DNA of 36,854 bases. It comes from Phormidesmis priestleyi BC1401. GTDB taxonomy: Bacteria > Cyanobacteriota > Cyanobacteriia > Leptolyngbyales > Leptolyngbyaceae. The translations under genes and the position numbers were made by a program. This document shows positions 17,496 through 27,057 of the stretch, one piece after another. Position 1 is the stretch's first letter. The number at the start of each line of letters is the position of its first letter. Location: the NCBI RefSeq assembly GCF_001650195.1, contig NZ_LXYR01000049.1, positions 1-36,854 on the forward strand. The letters are read 5' to 3'. The notes beneath the pieces were generated by a model. It made no database searches, was not told the DNA's origin, and saw only the letters and a program-made list of their open reading frames with translations.

Positions 17496-18614
17496 TCAGC
17501 CGCCAAACGCGATTGGGAATGCCAATTTTAGACCCGCCGTGAGCAGCAAATTGACAAGCGAAACGGGTAAGAGAAACTTCCACCCTAAGTCTAGCAATTG
17601 GTCGATCCGCACGCGGGGCACCGTCCAGCGCAATAAGATAGCAAGGAAGATCAGAAAATAGGCTTTGAGCAGCGTCATGCCAATACCAATCGTAGCGGTG
17701 ACGACTTGCAGCCAGGGAGTATTCTCACTTACGCCAATCAGGTTGGCGATCGTGCCCACGTTCACCGGAAATTCCCAGCCGCCCAGATATAGCACCGCAA
17801 ACAGCAGCGCAGATAGCGTCAGGTTGACGTAAGAACCTAGATAGAAGAGGGCAAACTTCATGCCAGAATATTCAGTCTGATAGCCCGCGACGAGTTCTTC
17901 TTCGGCTTCTGGTAAGTCAAAGGGAATTCGCTCACATTCTGCCAGGGCTGCGATCCAGAAGATCAGAAATCCGACAGGTTGCCGCCAAATATTCCAGCCG
18001 AGAATGCCATAGCCTGATTGCTGTTGCACGATATCGACCGTGCTAAGCGAGTTAGACATCATGACGATCGCCAACACCGACAGCGCCAGTGGCAATTCAT
18101 AACTGATCGATTGTGCAGCGGCTCGTAACCCACCTAATAGCGAATATTTGTTGTTAGAGGCATAACCCGACATCAACAGCCCGATCGGGACAACGCTAGA
18201 CAACGCGAGCCACAAAAACACGCCCATTCCCACGTCAGAAACGATCAGGTTCTGCCCAAACGGGACGATTAGGTAGGACAGAAAAACGGGAATCACGACG
18301 ATCGCCGGACCCAACGTAAACAGGAGCGCGTCTGCTTTAGACGGCGTAGTATCTTCTTTAAAAACTAGCTTTAGCCCGTCTGCCAGAGGAGCCAAAATGC
18401 CCAACGGACCGATAAATTCTGGACCGATTCGCTGTTGGGCAGCAGCAGAGATTTTTCGCTCTAGCCAAACCACGACTAAAACGCTTACCGTTGCTGCCAC
18501 TAACACGATCAGCATCGGCAACGGCAACCAAAGTGCTCTCGCAGCCCCAGGTGGGATGCCAAAACCTTTGACAGATTCAATAAAATTTCCTTGAAGGTCG
18601 ATTCCTGGGTTCAT
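17496..18614 (-). CDS. ndhA: NAD(P)H-quinone oxidoreductase subunit 1 (NdhA)
   Basis: 372 residues from the ATG at 18614, preceded by GGGA; a TTG three codons upstream is possible. It is the NuoH/NdhA membrane subunit that forms part of the quinone-binding chamber. Conserved stretches visible are [31 protein letters not shown], the acidic loop [20 protein letters not shown], and [20 protein letters not shown] near the end. It has about eight hydrophobic helices. It is the first gene of the ndhAIGE block; citrate synthase lies upstream on the same strand after 336 bp. Confidence 0.97.
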   Translation of the reverse strand: MNPGIDLQGNFIESVKGFGIPPGAARALWLPLPMLIVLVAATVSVLVVVWLERKISAAAQQRIGPEFIGPLGILAPLADGLKLVFKEDTTPSKADALLFTLGPAIVVIPVFLSYLIVPFGQNLIVSDVGMGVFLWLALSSVVPIGLLMSGYASNNKYSLLGGLRAAAQSISYELPLALSVLAIVMMSNSLSTVDIVQQQSGYGILGWNIWRQPVGFLIFWIAALAECERIPFDLPEAEEELVAGYQTEYSGMKFALFYLGSYVNLTLSALLFAVLYLGGWEFPVNVGTIANLIGVSENTPWLQVVTATIGIGMTLLKAYFLIFLAILLRWTVPRVRIDQLLDLGWKFLLPVSLVNLLLTAGLKLAFPIAFGG

Positions 18615-18950
18615 GTTTCCCAACTTGCGTCAAGTCATTGGTCAGTCGCCGTTCGCTTAATCTTAGAGACGAAGTTTTTGACGACCTTAACGCCTATCAG
18701 TATATCTTTCCAAATGGACCAGAACCGCACCAAAGTATTGAATTTATAGCCCTTTCGACCATCAAACTATCCAATCGTCTGCATTCACTTTTATGAATCG
18801 TCAGGCGGAGGGCGGTCGATTTTGGGTTCCATGAAAGAAGCCCCCAAGAGCAAGAGTCTTGGAGGCTGGAGTTCCTGAAAATCGTCACCTGACTATCGTT
18901 GCAAGGGATTGACGATCGAGCAAGAGGGGTGACACCCTCTATCTGGAGTT
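18615..18950. promoter_or_regulatory. Intergenic region between gltA and ndhA
   Basis: 336 bp. Near the gltA side lies the hairpin at 18840-18866. The rest should hold the ndhA promoter on the minus strand; no confident -35/-10 pair was found. No gene seen. Confidence 0.45.
18835..18866 (-). terminator. Terminator-like hairpin after gltA
   Basis: On the minus strand GCCTCCAAGA pairs with TCTTGGGGGC (18840-18866; ten positions, one mismatch) around a seven-base loop, followed by TTCTTTC. It lies about 85 bp beyond the gltA stop. Confidence 0.6.
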
Positions 18951-20087
18951 CTAGCGATCGCCGATCGCAACGTAAGGGGCTGAATGCAAGCCTGTGTAAA
19001 TCTGCGTCGGTCGGAAGATGCGGTTTTCGTTGAGTTGTTCTTTCCAGTGAGCCAGCCAGCCAGCGACGCGAGAAATCGCAAACACGGGCGTAAACAGATC
19101 GGTAGGAATTCCTAATTTGAGATAAACCAAGCCTGAATAGAAATCGACGTTGGGATAGATGCCCTTGCCGCCGAGCTTTTCTTCAACCGCGCGCTCTAAC
19201 TCGGTGGCGATGTCGTAATATTTGTCGTGCCCAAATTTCTCAAACAGTTGTTCCGCCAGCCCTTGCAGGATGATTGCTCTAGGATCTTTCACCTTATAGA
19301 CTCGATGCCCAAACCCCATGATTCTCTCTTTGCGCTGAAGCCGATCGTCGAGATAGGGACGAACATTTTCAACTGAGCCGATCGCGTCGAGCATTTCAAT
19401 CACCTCTTCGCTGGCTCCTCCGTGAAGTGGACCTGCCAAAGTCCCGACCGCAGAAGCGATGACCGCGTAGGGATCAGTCAACGTAGAAGCCGTCACCATC
19501 GCTGAGAAAGTAGACGCATTAATCGTATGCTCGGCATGAAGCACCAGACACACTTCAAAGATCTTGGCGGCTAGAGGGTCAGGTTCTTTCTCGTTCAGCA
19601 TGTAGAGAAAGTTGGCGGCATAGCTTAAATCATCGCGAGGCTGAACGGGATCGTTGCCCTTTCGCATCAGTTGAAAAGCAGCGACCATTGTCGGAATTTT
19701 TGCCAAAAGTCTGACGACAGCAGCCCGAATATAAGCTGGATCATCTAATGCACGACGAGAATAAAACAAACCCAGTGCTGCCGCACATGCCTGAAGTGCA
19801 TCCATCGGATGACCGCTTTCAGGAAAGCACTTCATCATGTCTCGAATGTGATATTTGAGCCTTCGATGATATTGGATTTCATTTTCAAAGGCTTCTAACT
19901 CTTCTTTGGTGGGCAATTCTTTCCAGATCAGCAGATAAGCTGTTTCCAAAAAGGTGCTTTTCTCAGCAAGTTCATAGATGGGAATGCCCCGATATTCTAA
20001 GATGCCGTGTTGCCCGTCCACGAAGCTGATGCTGGACTGGGTTACTGGAACGCCTTCTAGACCTGCTCTAAATTCGCAGACAGTCAT
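18951..20087 (-). CDS. gltA: Citrate synthase
   Basis: 378 residues, the short (type I-like) bacterial citrate synthase length. It condenses acetyl-CoA and oxaloacetate to citrate, the entry to the cyanobacterial TCA cycle and to 2-oxoglutarate for nitrogen assimilation. Active-site motifs seen are the His in LHAEHTINAST, the His in GPLHGGASEEV, GFGHRVYKVKDPRA, and the Asp in YPNVDFYSG. The ATG at 20087 gives MTVCEFRAGLEGVPV, a normal N-terminus. It precedes the ndh block on the same strand but is separated from it by a terminator-like hairpin. Confidence 0.96.
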   Translation of the reverse strand: MTVCEFRAGLEGVPVTQSSISFVDGQHGILEYRGIPIYELAEKSTFLETAYLLIWKELPTKEELEAFENEIQYHRRLKYHIRDMMKCFPESGHPMDALQACAAALGLFYSRRALDDPAYIRAAVVRLLAKIPTMVAAFQLMRKGNDPVQPRDDLSYAANFLYMLNEKEPDPLAAKIFEVCLVLHAEHTINASTFSAMVTASTLTDPYAVIASAVGTLAGPLHGGASEEVIEMLDAIGSVENVRPYLDDRLQRKERIMGFGHRVYKVKDPRAIILQGLAEQLFEKFGHDKYYDIATELERAVEEKLGGKGIYPNVDFYSGLVYLKLGIPTDLFTPVFAISRVAGWLAHWKEQLNENRIFRPTQIYTGLHSAPYVAIGDR

Positions 20088-20399
20088 GATTTACCGTTGT
20101 CTTACTGTGAGTGATCTCAAGCTAACTTATCAGATTTAGCAGATCAGAATGTAGTGTCTGAACCAAACACTCGATCGCTTACGTCTGCATATCACATTTT
20201 TGTGAGCGTCGATACCTATCTGACCTATAGACAAACTAATGTTTGCAGATTTTTAGAAAAGATAATAGTATCAAGTTATAAAGATTTACACCTTGACTTA
20301 CGTTGCGTTTACCGATAGGTCGATCGACTTCCGATAAAGCCTGCGACGAACGAGGTGGGAATCGACGGGTCACATTTTTATACTCTCGTAAGGAGTTAT
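20088..20399. promoter_or_regulatory. Divergent region between gltA and the gene at 20400
   Basis: 312 bp with promoters needed in both directions. A small dyad TCACA-TTTT-TGTGA sits at 20192-20205, and TTGACT at about 20293 could be a -35 element for the plus strand, but its -10 partner is weak. No coding sequence seen. Confidence 0.4.
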
Positions 20400-20786
20400 A
20401 TGCCTCACAGACATTCTCAACCAAAGTCCAATTCTCAAAGTCGGAAGTCCGATCGATCTGAACTGCAATCTGAGAGTCGCCCCTCGCAGCAGTGGGAAGA
20501 GTCGAATCGCAGTCGCCCCGCTAATACTAAGATCAGTTTGACGAAGCTAATCGAGCAAGACTCCCCGCTTCAAACCAACAGTCAGCTAGTCTTGATGTAC
20601 GGTCCTTTTCAAACCGAAATGCTGCCCGAAGCAGGGCAAGGCGTTGCCTCCTGGATCAAAGACTGTCTTCATAAACATGGGTTGCCCAGCTTGGTCAGGT
20701 TTGACTATCGCCGCCGCGCTCAGATCTTTCGCCGGGATGAATTTCAACCCTGGCTAGAGCCGCTGATCGAACGGCAGAGCTACTAG
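20400..20786 (+). CDS. Conserved hypothetical protein with disordered N-terminus
   Basis: 128 residues from the ATG at 20400, chosen because TAAGGAG lies seven bases upstream. The first 50 residues are rich in Ser, Gln, Arg and Asn and are probably disordered. The remaining 75 form a compact domain (ISLTKLIEQDSP, QLVLMYGPFQTEMLPEAG, ASWIKDCLHKHG, SLVRFDYRRRAQIFRRDEF, WLEPLIERQ). It looks like a small alpha/beta domain with basic surface residues, without known catalytic motifs. A hairpin follows at 20827-20861. I do not recognise a characterised family. Confidence 0.8.
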   Translation: MPHRHSQPKSNSQSRKSDRSELQSESRPSQQWEESNRSRPANTKISLTKLIEQDSPLQTNSQLVLMYGPFQTEMLPEAGQGVASWIKDCLHKHGLPSLVRFDYRRRAQIFRRDEFQPWLEPLIERQSY

Positions 20787-20826
20787 ATTTATGTAGAAAC
20801 GTAGAGTTTGTTGCCTCTTCGCTGCA

Positions 20827-20861
20827 AAGCGGGTTAGTGAGTCATAAATACTAGCCCGCTT
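20827..20861 (+). terminator. Hairpin downstream of the gene at 20400
   Basis: AAGCGGGTTAG (20827-20837) pairs with CTAGCCCGCTT (20851-20861), eleven pairs with one G-U, loop of 13. Only a broken T tract (TTCAGTTT) follows, so it may be a weak terminator. Confidence 0.5.
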
Positions 20862-20943
20862 CAGTTTGCAGAATGCCAGATCGGGCACCCTTTGCAGAGT
20901 CTGCATCCGATAAAGTGAAGGGATGTTGACGATCGCCAAACCT

Positions 20944-22212
20944 ATGACTACACCAACCTACGATATTATTTTGCGGCAGGGTCGATTGCTGCGATCGGAT
21001 TCGATCGAAACCGTAGATATTGCGATCCAAGACGGCAAGATTGTGGCGATCGCGCCGCAAATCGAAGGCACCGCCAAGCTTGAGTTAGACGCTCACAATC
21101 AGTTCATCAGTCCGCCTTTTGTCGAGTCGCACATTCATCTCGATTCAGCGCTGACTGCTGGAAATCCGCGTTGGAATCAAAGCGGCACCTTGTTTGAAGG
21201 CATCGACATTTGGCGCGAGTATAAGCAAACTCTCTCGCTAGACAATGTGAAACAACGGGCGATCGCGACTCTCAAACAGCAGGCGGCTCAAGGAGTGCTC
21301 TTTGTTCGTAGCCACGCAGATGTGAGTGAGACAAGTTTAACGGCTCTGCAAGCTCTATTAGAGGTGCGAGAAGAAGTCAAAGACTGGGTGACTCTGCAAA
21401 TCGTGGCGTTTCCGCAGGATGGGATTTATGGCAATCCTAAAAATGATGAACTGATCGAAGAAGCGATGAAAATGGGGGCGGATGCAGTCGGAGGCATTCC
21501 CCACTATGAACTGACTCGCGAAGATGGCGTGCGATCGGTGCATCGCATTTTTGAACTGGCAGAGAAGTACGATCGCTTAATTGACATTCACTGCGACGAA
21601 ATTGATGATGATCAGTCCCGATTTCTAGAAGTGGTGGCTGCTTGTGCGATTCGATCTGAGATGGGTTCGCGAGTCACTGCCAGTCACACAACGGCTTTTG
21701 CGTCTTATAACAATGCGTATGCCTTCAAGCTTTTAGGCTTTTTGCAGCGCACTCAAATCAATTTCATCGCTAATCCCTTAATCAATATCACACTGCAAGG
21801 GCGCACCGACACCTATCCCAAACGTCGCGGAGTGACTCGCGTTAAAGAACTCTGGCAGCAGGGCAAAAACGTCAGCTTAGGGCACGACTGCGTGCAAGAC
21901 CCGTGGTATTCGCTCGGTACGGGCAATATGCTCGAAGTCGCGTCGATGGCGGTGCACGTCTGCCAGATGACCGGAACGTCAGAAATCGACGCGTGCTATG
22001 AGATGGTGACACAGAACGGTGCAAAAACCCTGCACATTGAGAACGACTATGGGATTGAGGTCGGCAAACCAGCCAATCTAATCACGCTGGATGCCGACGA
22101 TCGCTATGATGCAATTCGTCGTCGGGCGATCGTTCGCTTTGTGATCTCGCAAGGGAAGTTGTTGGCTGAAACCCAACCGCCTCAAACCACGTGGAAAGGA
22201 ACATCTCGTTAA
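20944..22212 (+). CDS. codA: Cytosine deaminase-like amidohydrolase
   Basis: 422 residues from the ATG at 20944; an in-frame ATG at 20923 would add seven residues, but alignment with E. coli CodA from memory favours the inner one. Members hydrolyse cytosine to uracil and ammonia. The metal and catalytic residues of the family are all present: HIHLD (two His), IHCDEIDDDQSR (His and catalytic Glu), ASHTTA (His) and GHDCVQDPWY (metal Asp). The segments NQSGTLFEGI, NPLINITLQGR and YPKRRGVTRVKE also match CodA. The residue after the metal Asp, Asp314 in E. coli, is Cys here; that position tunes substrate choice, so preference may differ. No linked transporter (codB) is seen. Confidence 0.9.
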   Translation: MTTPTYDIILRQGRLLRSDSIETVDIAIQDGKIVAIAPQIEGTAKLELDAHNQFISPPFVESHIHLDSALTAGNPRWNQSGTLFEGIDIWREYKQTLSLDNVKQRAIATLKQQAAQGVLFVRSHADVSETSLTALQALLEVREEVKDWVTLQIVAFPQDGIYGNPKNDELIEEAMKMGADAVGGIPHYELTREDGVRSVHRIFELAEKYDRLIDIHCDEIDDDQSRFLEVVAACAIRSEMGSRVTASHTTAFASYNNAYAFKLLGFLQRTQINFIANPLINITLQGRTDTYPKRRGVTRVKELWQQGKNVSLGHDCVQDPWYSLGTGNMLEVASMAVHVCQMTGTSEIDACYEMVTQNGAKTLHIENDYGIEVGKPANLITLDADDRYDAIRRRAIVRFVISQGKLLAETQPPQTTWKGTSR

Positions 22213-22312
22213 CTCTAATCCATAGCACCCCGCAAATTCAAAGTGGAAGAAGGGCAATGTCCCGTTAGCGCTTAAAATAGTGAGCTTTAGATCTTTCTGG
22301 CGATCGCCCATC

Positions 22313-23041
22313 ATGACTGCTGGACAAAAACTCTATGAAGGCAAAGCTAAAATTCTTTATGCCACCGATGACCCAGACATTTTGCTGACGCATTTTAAAG
22401 ACGATGCGACGGCGTTTAATGCTCAAAAGCGGGGCAGCATAATCGGCAAAGGAGCCGTAAACTGCGCCATGTCTGCCCATCTCTTTAAATTGATGGAAGC
22501 AAACGGCGTGCCCACTCACTTCATCGACTGCCCGACAGCGATCGAGATGCGGGTTAAAGCGGTCAAGATTTTGCCGATCGAAGTCGTCGTCAGGAACATT
22601 GCAGCGGGTAGTCTCTGTCAACAGACAGGTCTGGAGCTTGGAACAATCCTTAGTCAACCTCTCGTGGAGTTTTATTACAAAAACGATGGACTAGGTGACC
22701 CTTTGCTGACCCTCGATCGGCTCCGTCTTCTTGATCTGGCTACCGATGATCAGGTGGATCAATTAAGAAGAATGGCACTGCGGATCAATGACCTGCTCAC
22801 CGCTTTCTTTGATCAGTGTGGAATCACGCTGGTAGACTTCAAGCTAGAGTTTGGCATCGATTCAAAAAACCAACTGCTTTTAGCCGACGAAATCAGTCCT
22901 GACACCTGCCGCTTGTGGAACCAAACCGAAACTGACCCCGATCGCCGCGTGATGGATAAAGACCGCTTTCGTCGTGATCTAGGCAACGTTGAGGAAGCCT
23001 ATCGGCAAGTGCTAGAGCGTGTCTTGAGTCAAGCGGTCTGA
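22313..23041 (+). CDS. purC: Phosphoribosylaminoimidazole-succinocarboxamide synthase (SAICAR synthetase)
   Basis: 242 residues from the ATG at 22313 (a GTG at 22280 in frame is less likely). It joins aspartate to CAIR using ATP in purine synthesis. Family landmarks: LYEGKAKILYATDD near the N-terminus, FKDDATAFNAQKRG, EVVVRNIAAGSL, PLVEFYYKNDGLGDPL, TLVDFKLEFG and LLLADEISPDTCRLW, then the DKDRFRRD segment. Full length and typical. It lies upstream of the Omp85/lipid A operon with a 150-bp gap containing a palindrome. Confidence 0.97.
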   Translation: MTAGQKLYEGKAKILYATDDPDILLTHFKDDATAFNAQKRGSIIGKGAVNCAMSAHLFKLMEANGVPTHFIDCPTAIEMRVKAVKILPIEVVVRNIAAGSLCQQTGLELGTILSQPLVEFYYKNDGLGDPLLTLDRLRLLDLATDDQVDQLRRMALRINDLLTAFFDQCGITLVDFKLEFGIDSKNQLLLADEISPDTCRLWNQTETDPDRRVMDKDRFRRDLGNVEEAYRQVLERVLSQAV

Positions 23042-23078
23042 TCAATTATGGGGCATCATCTTTGATCGATCGTTCTGA

Positions 23079-23102
23079 TTGATGGATATTAATACCCATC
23101 AA
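23079..23102. promoter_or_regulatory. Near-perfect 24-bp palindrome upstream of bamA
   Basis: TTGATGGATATTAATACCCATCAA reads the same on both strands apart from one mismatched pair. It lies about 110 bp before the bamA start, where an operator or transcription-start region would be expected. No cognate regulator is known to me. Confidence 0.5.
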
Positions 23103-23214
23103 TGCGGTAAGATCTCACAGTTTGCCAAGGATTGTAATCGCTTCTTGATATTGTGAAATTGATTCTGCTTTAGGCAAAATCTGGTGTGAGGACGTGCCAA
23201 GTAACGTGAACAAA

Positions 23215-25563
23215 ATGCGCTTATCTCCTATTTTAATGGCAGCTTTTGCGGCTGTCGCCACCGTCGGCTGGTCAAATTCTGCAAACGCTCAAACCCCTGA
23301 AGTTTCTCAGCAATCGCGGACGACTCAAGCAATGGGGAACAATCCTGTTGCTAAACCGAACCAGCAGCAAGAGAAAACGATCGCGCTAACGAAGCGATCG
23401 AGCCAAGATGTTGTGGTCGAGACCGTCAAGGTTTCTGAAGTGGCTGCCCCTGATAAGATTGCAGCCTACCCTTTGCTTAAGCCTTTTCAACCCAAGTTGG
23501 CGACGGCAGCCATTCAGATCGCTCAGACTCAGGGAAGCCCAGTTGATGAGCAGCAGCCTACCCCTATTCAGCTAAACCCGCCGTCTCCAACTGCGCCAAC
23601 GCTGACGATTCCGATCGCTCCGCTGCCAACCGTGCAGCCGACTCCTCAAATAACCCCAGCACCTAGTAGCCAACCCGAAACTCCTGCCACGCCTTCGACC
23701 ACTCCACCTGTCACCCCAACTCCCCCAACCGAGCCAGAACCGAGAGTGCTGGTGGGTGAGGTGCTCGTCATCGGTGCAGAAGCAGATCTTCAAACCGAAG
23801 TTTATCGAGTCATTCGCACTCAGCCTGGGCGGACGACGACGCGCTCTCAACTGCAAGAAGACATTAACGCTGTTTTTGCAACCGGATTCTTTCAAAACGT
23901 CAAAGCCACGCCTTCAGATACGCCGCTTGGGGTGCGAGTTACCTTTGAGGTACAGCCCAATCCTGTTCTGAAATCAGTGCAGCTAGAGGGTGCACGGATT
24001 GTGCCTGAGAAAGTGGTTAGCGATATTTTTACCCCTCAATATGGCACCACGCTTAACCTGCGCCAGCTTCAGACGGGCATCCAAGCATTGACCAAGTGGT
24101 ATCAAGATAACGGCTATGTCTTAGCCCAAGTTGTGAATGTGCCTAGAGTTTCCCCGGATGGATCGGTGACGCTAGAGGTCGCTGAAGGAGTGGTCGAGGG
24201 GCTGCAAGTTCGGTTTGTCAATAAGCAAGGCGAAGACAAAGATGCCAAAGGCAACCCGATTCGCGGTCGCACCCGTGACTTTATCGTCACTCGCGAGTTT
24301 GAGCTAAAACCGGGAGATGTCTTTAACCGGAAGACGGCTGAACAAGATTTGCAGCGGGCGTTTGGATTGGGAATTTTTGAAGACATCAAGCTATCCCTCA
24401 GCCCAGGTCAAGATCCCCGTAAGGTGATTGTCGTTGCCAACGTGACCGAAAAGAACACCGGAAATATTGGCGTTGCAGGAGGCTTTAGCTCGGCAAGTGG
24501 GCTGTTTGGCAGTGTCAGTTATCAGCAGCAAAACGTGGGTGGCAACAACCAAAAGCTAAATGCAGAAGTGCAGATTGGTCAACGTGATCAACTCTTTGAC
24601 CTGAGCTTTACTGACCCGTGGATTGGCGGCGATCCGTTCCGCACGTCTTACACGGTGAATCTTTTTAGACGCAGAACGATTTCGCTCGTGTTTGATGGCG
24701 GCAAACCAGAAGTTAATCTGCCGAATGGCGATCGTCCTCGTGTGTTAAGAACGGGTGGCGGCATCACCTTTAACCGTCCTCTCGATCGCAATCCGTTTAA
24801 GCGCGCTGAATGGAACGCCTCTCTCGGACTGCAATATCAACGGGTTTCGATTCGAGATGCCGATGGCAAACTCAGCCGTAGAGATTCGCTAGGCAACCTG
24901 TTGAGCTTTGACCCCAGTGGCAAAGATGATTTGATCACGGCGCGATTGGGATTTGTGCGCGATCGTCGCAACAGCTTTCTGACCCCAACGAGTGGCTCGG
25001 TCTTGAGTTTTAGCACTGAGCAATCGGTGCCGTTAGGGAGTGGCAGCATTCTCTTTAACCGTTTGCGAGCCAACTATAGCTTCTATATTCCGGTGCGATT
25101 GACGCGGTTGACTCCAGGATGTCGCAATCGTCCGCTCAAAATTGGTGAGAAACCTCCGACAGGCGGCTGTCCGCAAGCGCTGGCGTTTAACCTTCAGGGG
25201 GGAACTGTCTTGGGCGATTTGCCGCCTTATGAAGCGTTTCCGCTCGGTGGCACCAACTCAGTGCGCGGCTATGACGAGGGCGATGTGGGCAGTGGTCGCA
25301 GCTATCTGCAAGCTACCGCAGAATATCGGTTCCCGGTTTTCTCAATTATTTCTGGGGCGCTGTTTATCGACGGTGCTACTGATTTAGGAACTGGAAAGAA
25401 CGTCCCTGGTAATCCGGCGGGTGTTAGAGGCAAACCCGGAAGCGGCTTTGGCTACGGCATCGGTGTACGAGTTCAGTCACCGTTGGGTCCGATTCGGATC
25501 GACTTTGGGATCAATGACCAGGGTGGGAACAACATCCGCTTTGGCTTTGGAGAACGATTCTGA
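23215..25563 (+). CDS. bamA: Outer membrane protein assembly factor, Omp85/BamA family
   Basis: 782 residues from the ATG at 23215; a GTG at 23194 is possible. The start [18 protein letters not shown]...NSANAQ is a signal peptide. A long Pro/Thr/Gln-rich linker (to about residue 180) is typical of cyanobacterial Omp85. About three POTRA domains follow ([27 protein letters not shown], and a third ending near [14 protein letters not shown]), then the 16-stranded barrel with the conserved [15 protein letters not shown] loop and a C-terminal strand ending IRFGFGERF with the terminal Phe. It inserts beta-barrel proteins into the outer membrane. Its TGA stop overlaps the lpxC ATG by one base. Confidence 0.95.
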   Translation: MRLSPILMAAFAAVATVGWSNSANAQTPEVSQQSRTTQAMGNNPVAKPNQQQEKTIALTKRSSQDVVVETVKVSEVAAPDKIAAYPLLKPFQPKLATAAIQIAQTQGSPVDEQQPTPIQLNPPSPTAPTLTIPIAPLPTVQPTPQITPAPSSQPETPATPSTTPPVTPTPPTEPEPRVLVGEVLVIGAEADLQTEVYRVIRTQPGRTTTRSQLQEDINAVFATGFFQNVKATPSDTPLGVRVTFEVQPNPVLKSVQLEGARIVPEKVVSDIFTPQYGTTLNLRQLQTGIQALTKWYQDNGYVLAQVVNVPRVSPDGSVTLEVAEGVVEGLQVRFVNKQGEDKDAKGNPIRGRTRDFIVTREFELKPGDVFNRKTAEQDLQRAFGLGIFEDIKLSLSPGQDPRKVIVVANVTEKNTGNIGVAGGFSSASGLFGSVSYQQQNVGGNNQKLNAEVQIGQRDQLFDLSFTDPWIGGDPFRTSYTVNLFRRRTISLVFDGGKPEVNLPNGDRPRVLRTGGGITFNRPLDRNPFKRAEWNASLGLQYQRVSIRDADGKLSRRDSLGNLLSFDPSGKDDLITARLGFVRDRRNSFLTPTSGSVLSFSTEQSVPLGSGSILFNRLRANYSFYIPVRLTRLTPGCRNRPLKIGEKPPTGGCPQALAFNLQGGTVLGDLPPYEAFPLGGTNSVRGYDEGDVGSGRSYLQATAEYRFPVFSIISGALFIDGATDLGTGKNVPGNPAGVRGKPGSGFGYGIGVRVQSPLGPIRIDFGINDQGGNNIRFGFGERF

Positions 25564-26432
25564 TGGAGGCAGTTAGTTCTCAATCAGGGGCAGAAGCTCA
25601 TGGGGTCTCACCGCTGCAGCATACGTTAGCGGGTGAAGTGACGCGATCGGGCATTGGGCTACATTCTGGCACCTCAACGCAGGTCACAATCAGACCTGCG
25701 GCGGCGGGGGAAGGTCGCTATTTTGTGCGGGTCGATCTGCCCGATGCGCCTGTGATTTCTGCTCAGATTGAGGCGGTTAATCCTACGATGCTCTCAACTG
25801 AGTTGGTGAACGGCGATGCCAAAGTCCGCACAGTTGAGCATTTGCTGGCATCGTTGGCGGGGTTGGGTGTTGACAATGCTCGCATTGAGATCGATGGGGC
25901 TGAAGTGCCGTTGCTAGATGGCTCGGCTCATGAGTGGGCGATGGCGATCGCTGATGTCGGACTCGTTTCTCAATCTGCACGAGTCACTCGATCGATTTTA
26001 GAGCCGATTTGGATTTATGAAGGCGATGCGTTTGTAGCGGCGATCCCGGCTCCAGCACTGCGGTTTAGCTACGGCATTGACTTCGAGTTAGCGGAGATCG
26101 GGAATCAGTGGCATAGCTGGTCGCCCGATCAAGATTCTTTTTTGACTGAAATCGCCCTGGCTCGAACGTTTGGTCTGGCACACCAGATTGATCAGCTACG
26201 ATCGAGTGGGCTGATCAAAGGAGGTTCGCTTAAGAACGCCTTGGTGTGTGGTGATGATGGCTGGCTAAATCCTCCGCTCAGGTTTTCAAATGAGCCAGTG
26301 CGCCATAAGCTTTTAGACTTAGTAGGAGACTTGAGTTTGCTAGGAGCCATTCCGATCGCCCACTTTCTAGCCTATAAAGCCAGTCATCGGTTACATACCC
26401 AGCTTGCACAAAAAATTTCCTTAACCCTCTAG
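25563..26432 (+). CDS. lpxC: UDP-3-O-acyl-N-acetylglucosamine deacetylase
   Basis: 289 residues; first committed step of lipid A synthesis, a zinc deacetylase. Zinc ligands are visible: His93 ([10 protein letters not shown]), His248 and Asp252 ([13 protein letters not shown]). The N-terminal [17 protein letters not shown] and the DGSAHEW segment are also family landmarks. The start codon overlaps the bamA stop (TGATG), so the two genes are translationally coupled. Fifteen bases separate it from fabZ. Length is slightly below the E. coli enzyme, as is usual in cyanobacteria. Confidence 0.96.
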   Translation: MEAVSSQSGAEAHGVSPLQHTLAGEVTRSGIGLHSGTSTQVTIRPAAAGEGRYFVRVDLPDAPVISAQIEAVNPTMLSTELVNGDAKVRTVEHLLASLAGLGVDNARIEIDGAEVPLLDGSAHEWAMAIADVGLVSQSARVTRSILEPIWIYEGDAFVAAIPAPALRFSYGIDFELAEIGNQWHSWSPDQDSFLTEIALARTFGLAHQIDQLRSSGLIKGGSLKNALVCGDDGWLNPPLRFSNEPVRHKLLDLVGDLSLLGAIPIAHFLAYKASHRLHTQLAQKISLTL

Positions 26433-26446
26433 CCATCAACCAACCC

Positions 26447-26971
26447 ATGTCAACGTTGACCGATATAAATTCAGAAAATGTGGCTGCGCTCCACGTAGAT
26501 CCGTCGATCGAACAGACTTCCGAACCCGCTCCTCAAAAAACCGTGTTCACCGTCGAAGAAATTCATGCCCTGTTGCCGCATCGATATCCCTTTGCGCTAG
26601 TGGATCGGATCATCGATTATGTGCCTGCAAAAATGGCGATCGGGATCAAAAATGTCTCATTCAACGAGCCGCACTTTCAAGGACATTTTCCGGGCAAGCC
26701 CATCATGCCAGGTGTGTTAATTATCGAAGCAATGGCGCAAGTCGGCGGTATAGTGTTAACCCAGATGGCAGACGTGCAGGGTGGACTGTTTATGTTTGCT
26801 GGCATTGACAATGTGCGGTTTCGTCGCCCTGTCATACCGGGGGATCAGTTGGTCATGACCGTGGAACTGTTGTCTGTTAAGGCTCGTCGTTTTGGTAAGA
26901 TGCGCGGTCGTGCCGAAGTAGACGGTCAGTTAGCGTGCGAAGGTGATTTAATGTTTGCGTTGGTCAGCTAA
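26447..26971 (+). CDS. fabZ: (3R)-hydroxyacyl-ACP dehydratase
   Basis: 174 residues with an N-terminal extension of about 30 polar residues before the hot-dog fold ([14 protein letters not shown]). Catalytic His80 ([10 protein letters not shown]) and Glu94 ([10 protein letters not shown]) are present. It dehydrates hydroxyacyl-ACP in fatty acid elongation and competes with LpxA for the same acyl-ACP pool, which explains its place between lpxC and lpxA in many genomes. It lies 14 bp after lpxC; lpxA follows after 86 bp holding a heptamer repeat. Confidence 0.96.
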   Translation: MSTLTDINSENVAALHVDPSIEQTSEPAPQKTVFTVEEIHALLPHRYPFALVDRIIDYVPAKMAIGIKNVSFNEPHFQGHFPGKPIMPGVLIIEAMAQVGGIVLTQMADVQGGLFMFAGIDNVRFRRPVIPGDQLVMTVELLSVKARRFGKMRGRAEVDGQLACEGDLMFALVS

Positions 26972-27015
26972 CTTACACCCAAGGGCGAAGGGTAGAGGGT
27001 GAACGTTTAAGATGC

Positions 27016-27043
27016 CACTCTTCACTCTTCACTCTTCACTCTT
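27016..27043 (+). repeat. Four tandem copies of the heptamer CACTCTT
   Basis: Four perfect CACTCTT units fill 27016-27043, in the fabZ-lpxA gap just ahead of the lpxA ATG. Short heptanucleotide tandem repeats are common in cyanobacterial intergenic regions. Copy number may vary between strains. Confidence 0.9.
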
Positions 27044-27057
27044 TATTCCTCTTTTGT

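Noticed and set aside
20192-20205. CRP-type binding site (TCACA-TTTT-TGTGA)
   Set aside because: The half-sites are inverted relative to the TGTGA-N6-TCACA consensus and the spacer is wrong; more likely a small chance hairpin.
22265-22657. Antisense frame of 130 residues over purC
   Set aside because: purC is unambiguous; the antisense frame has no domain features.
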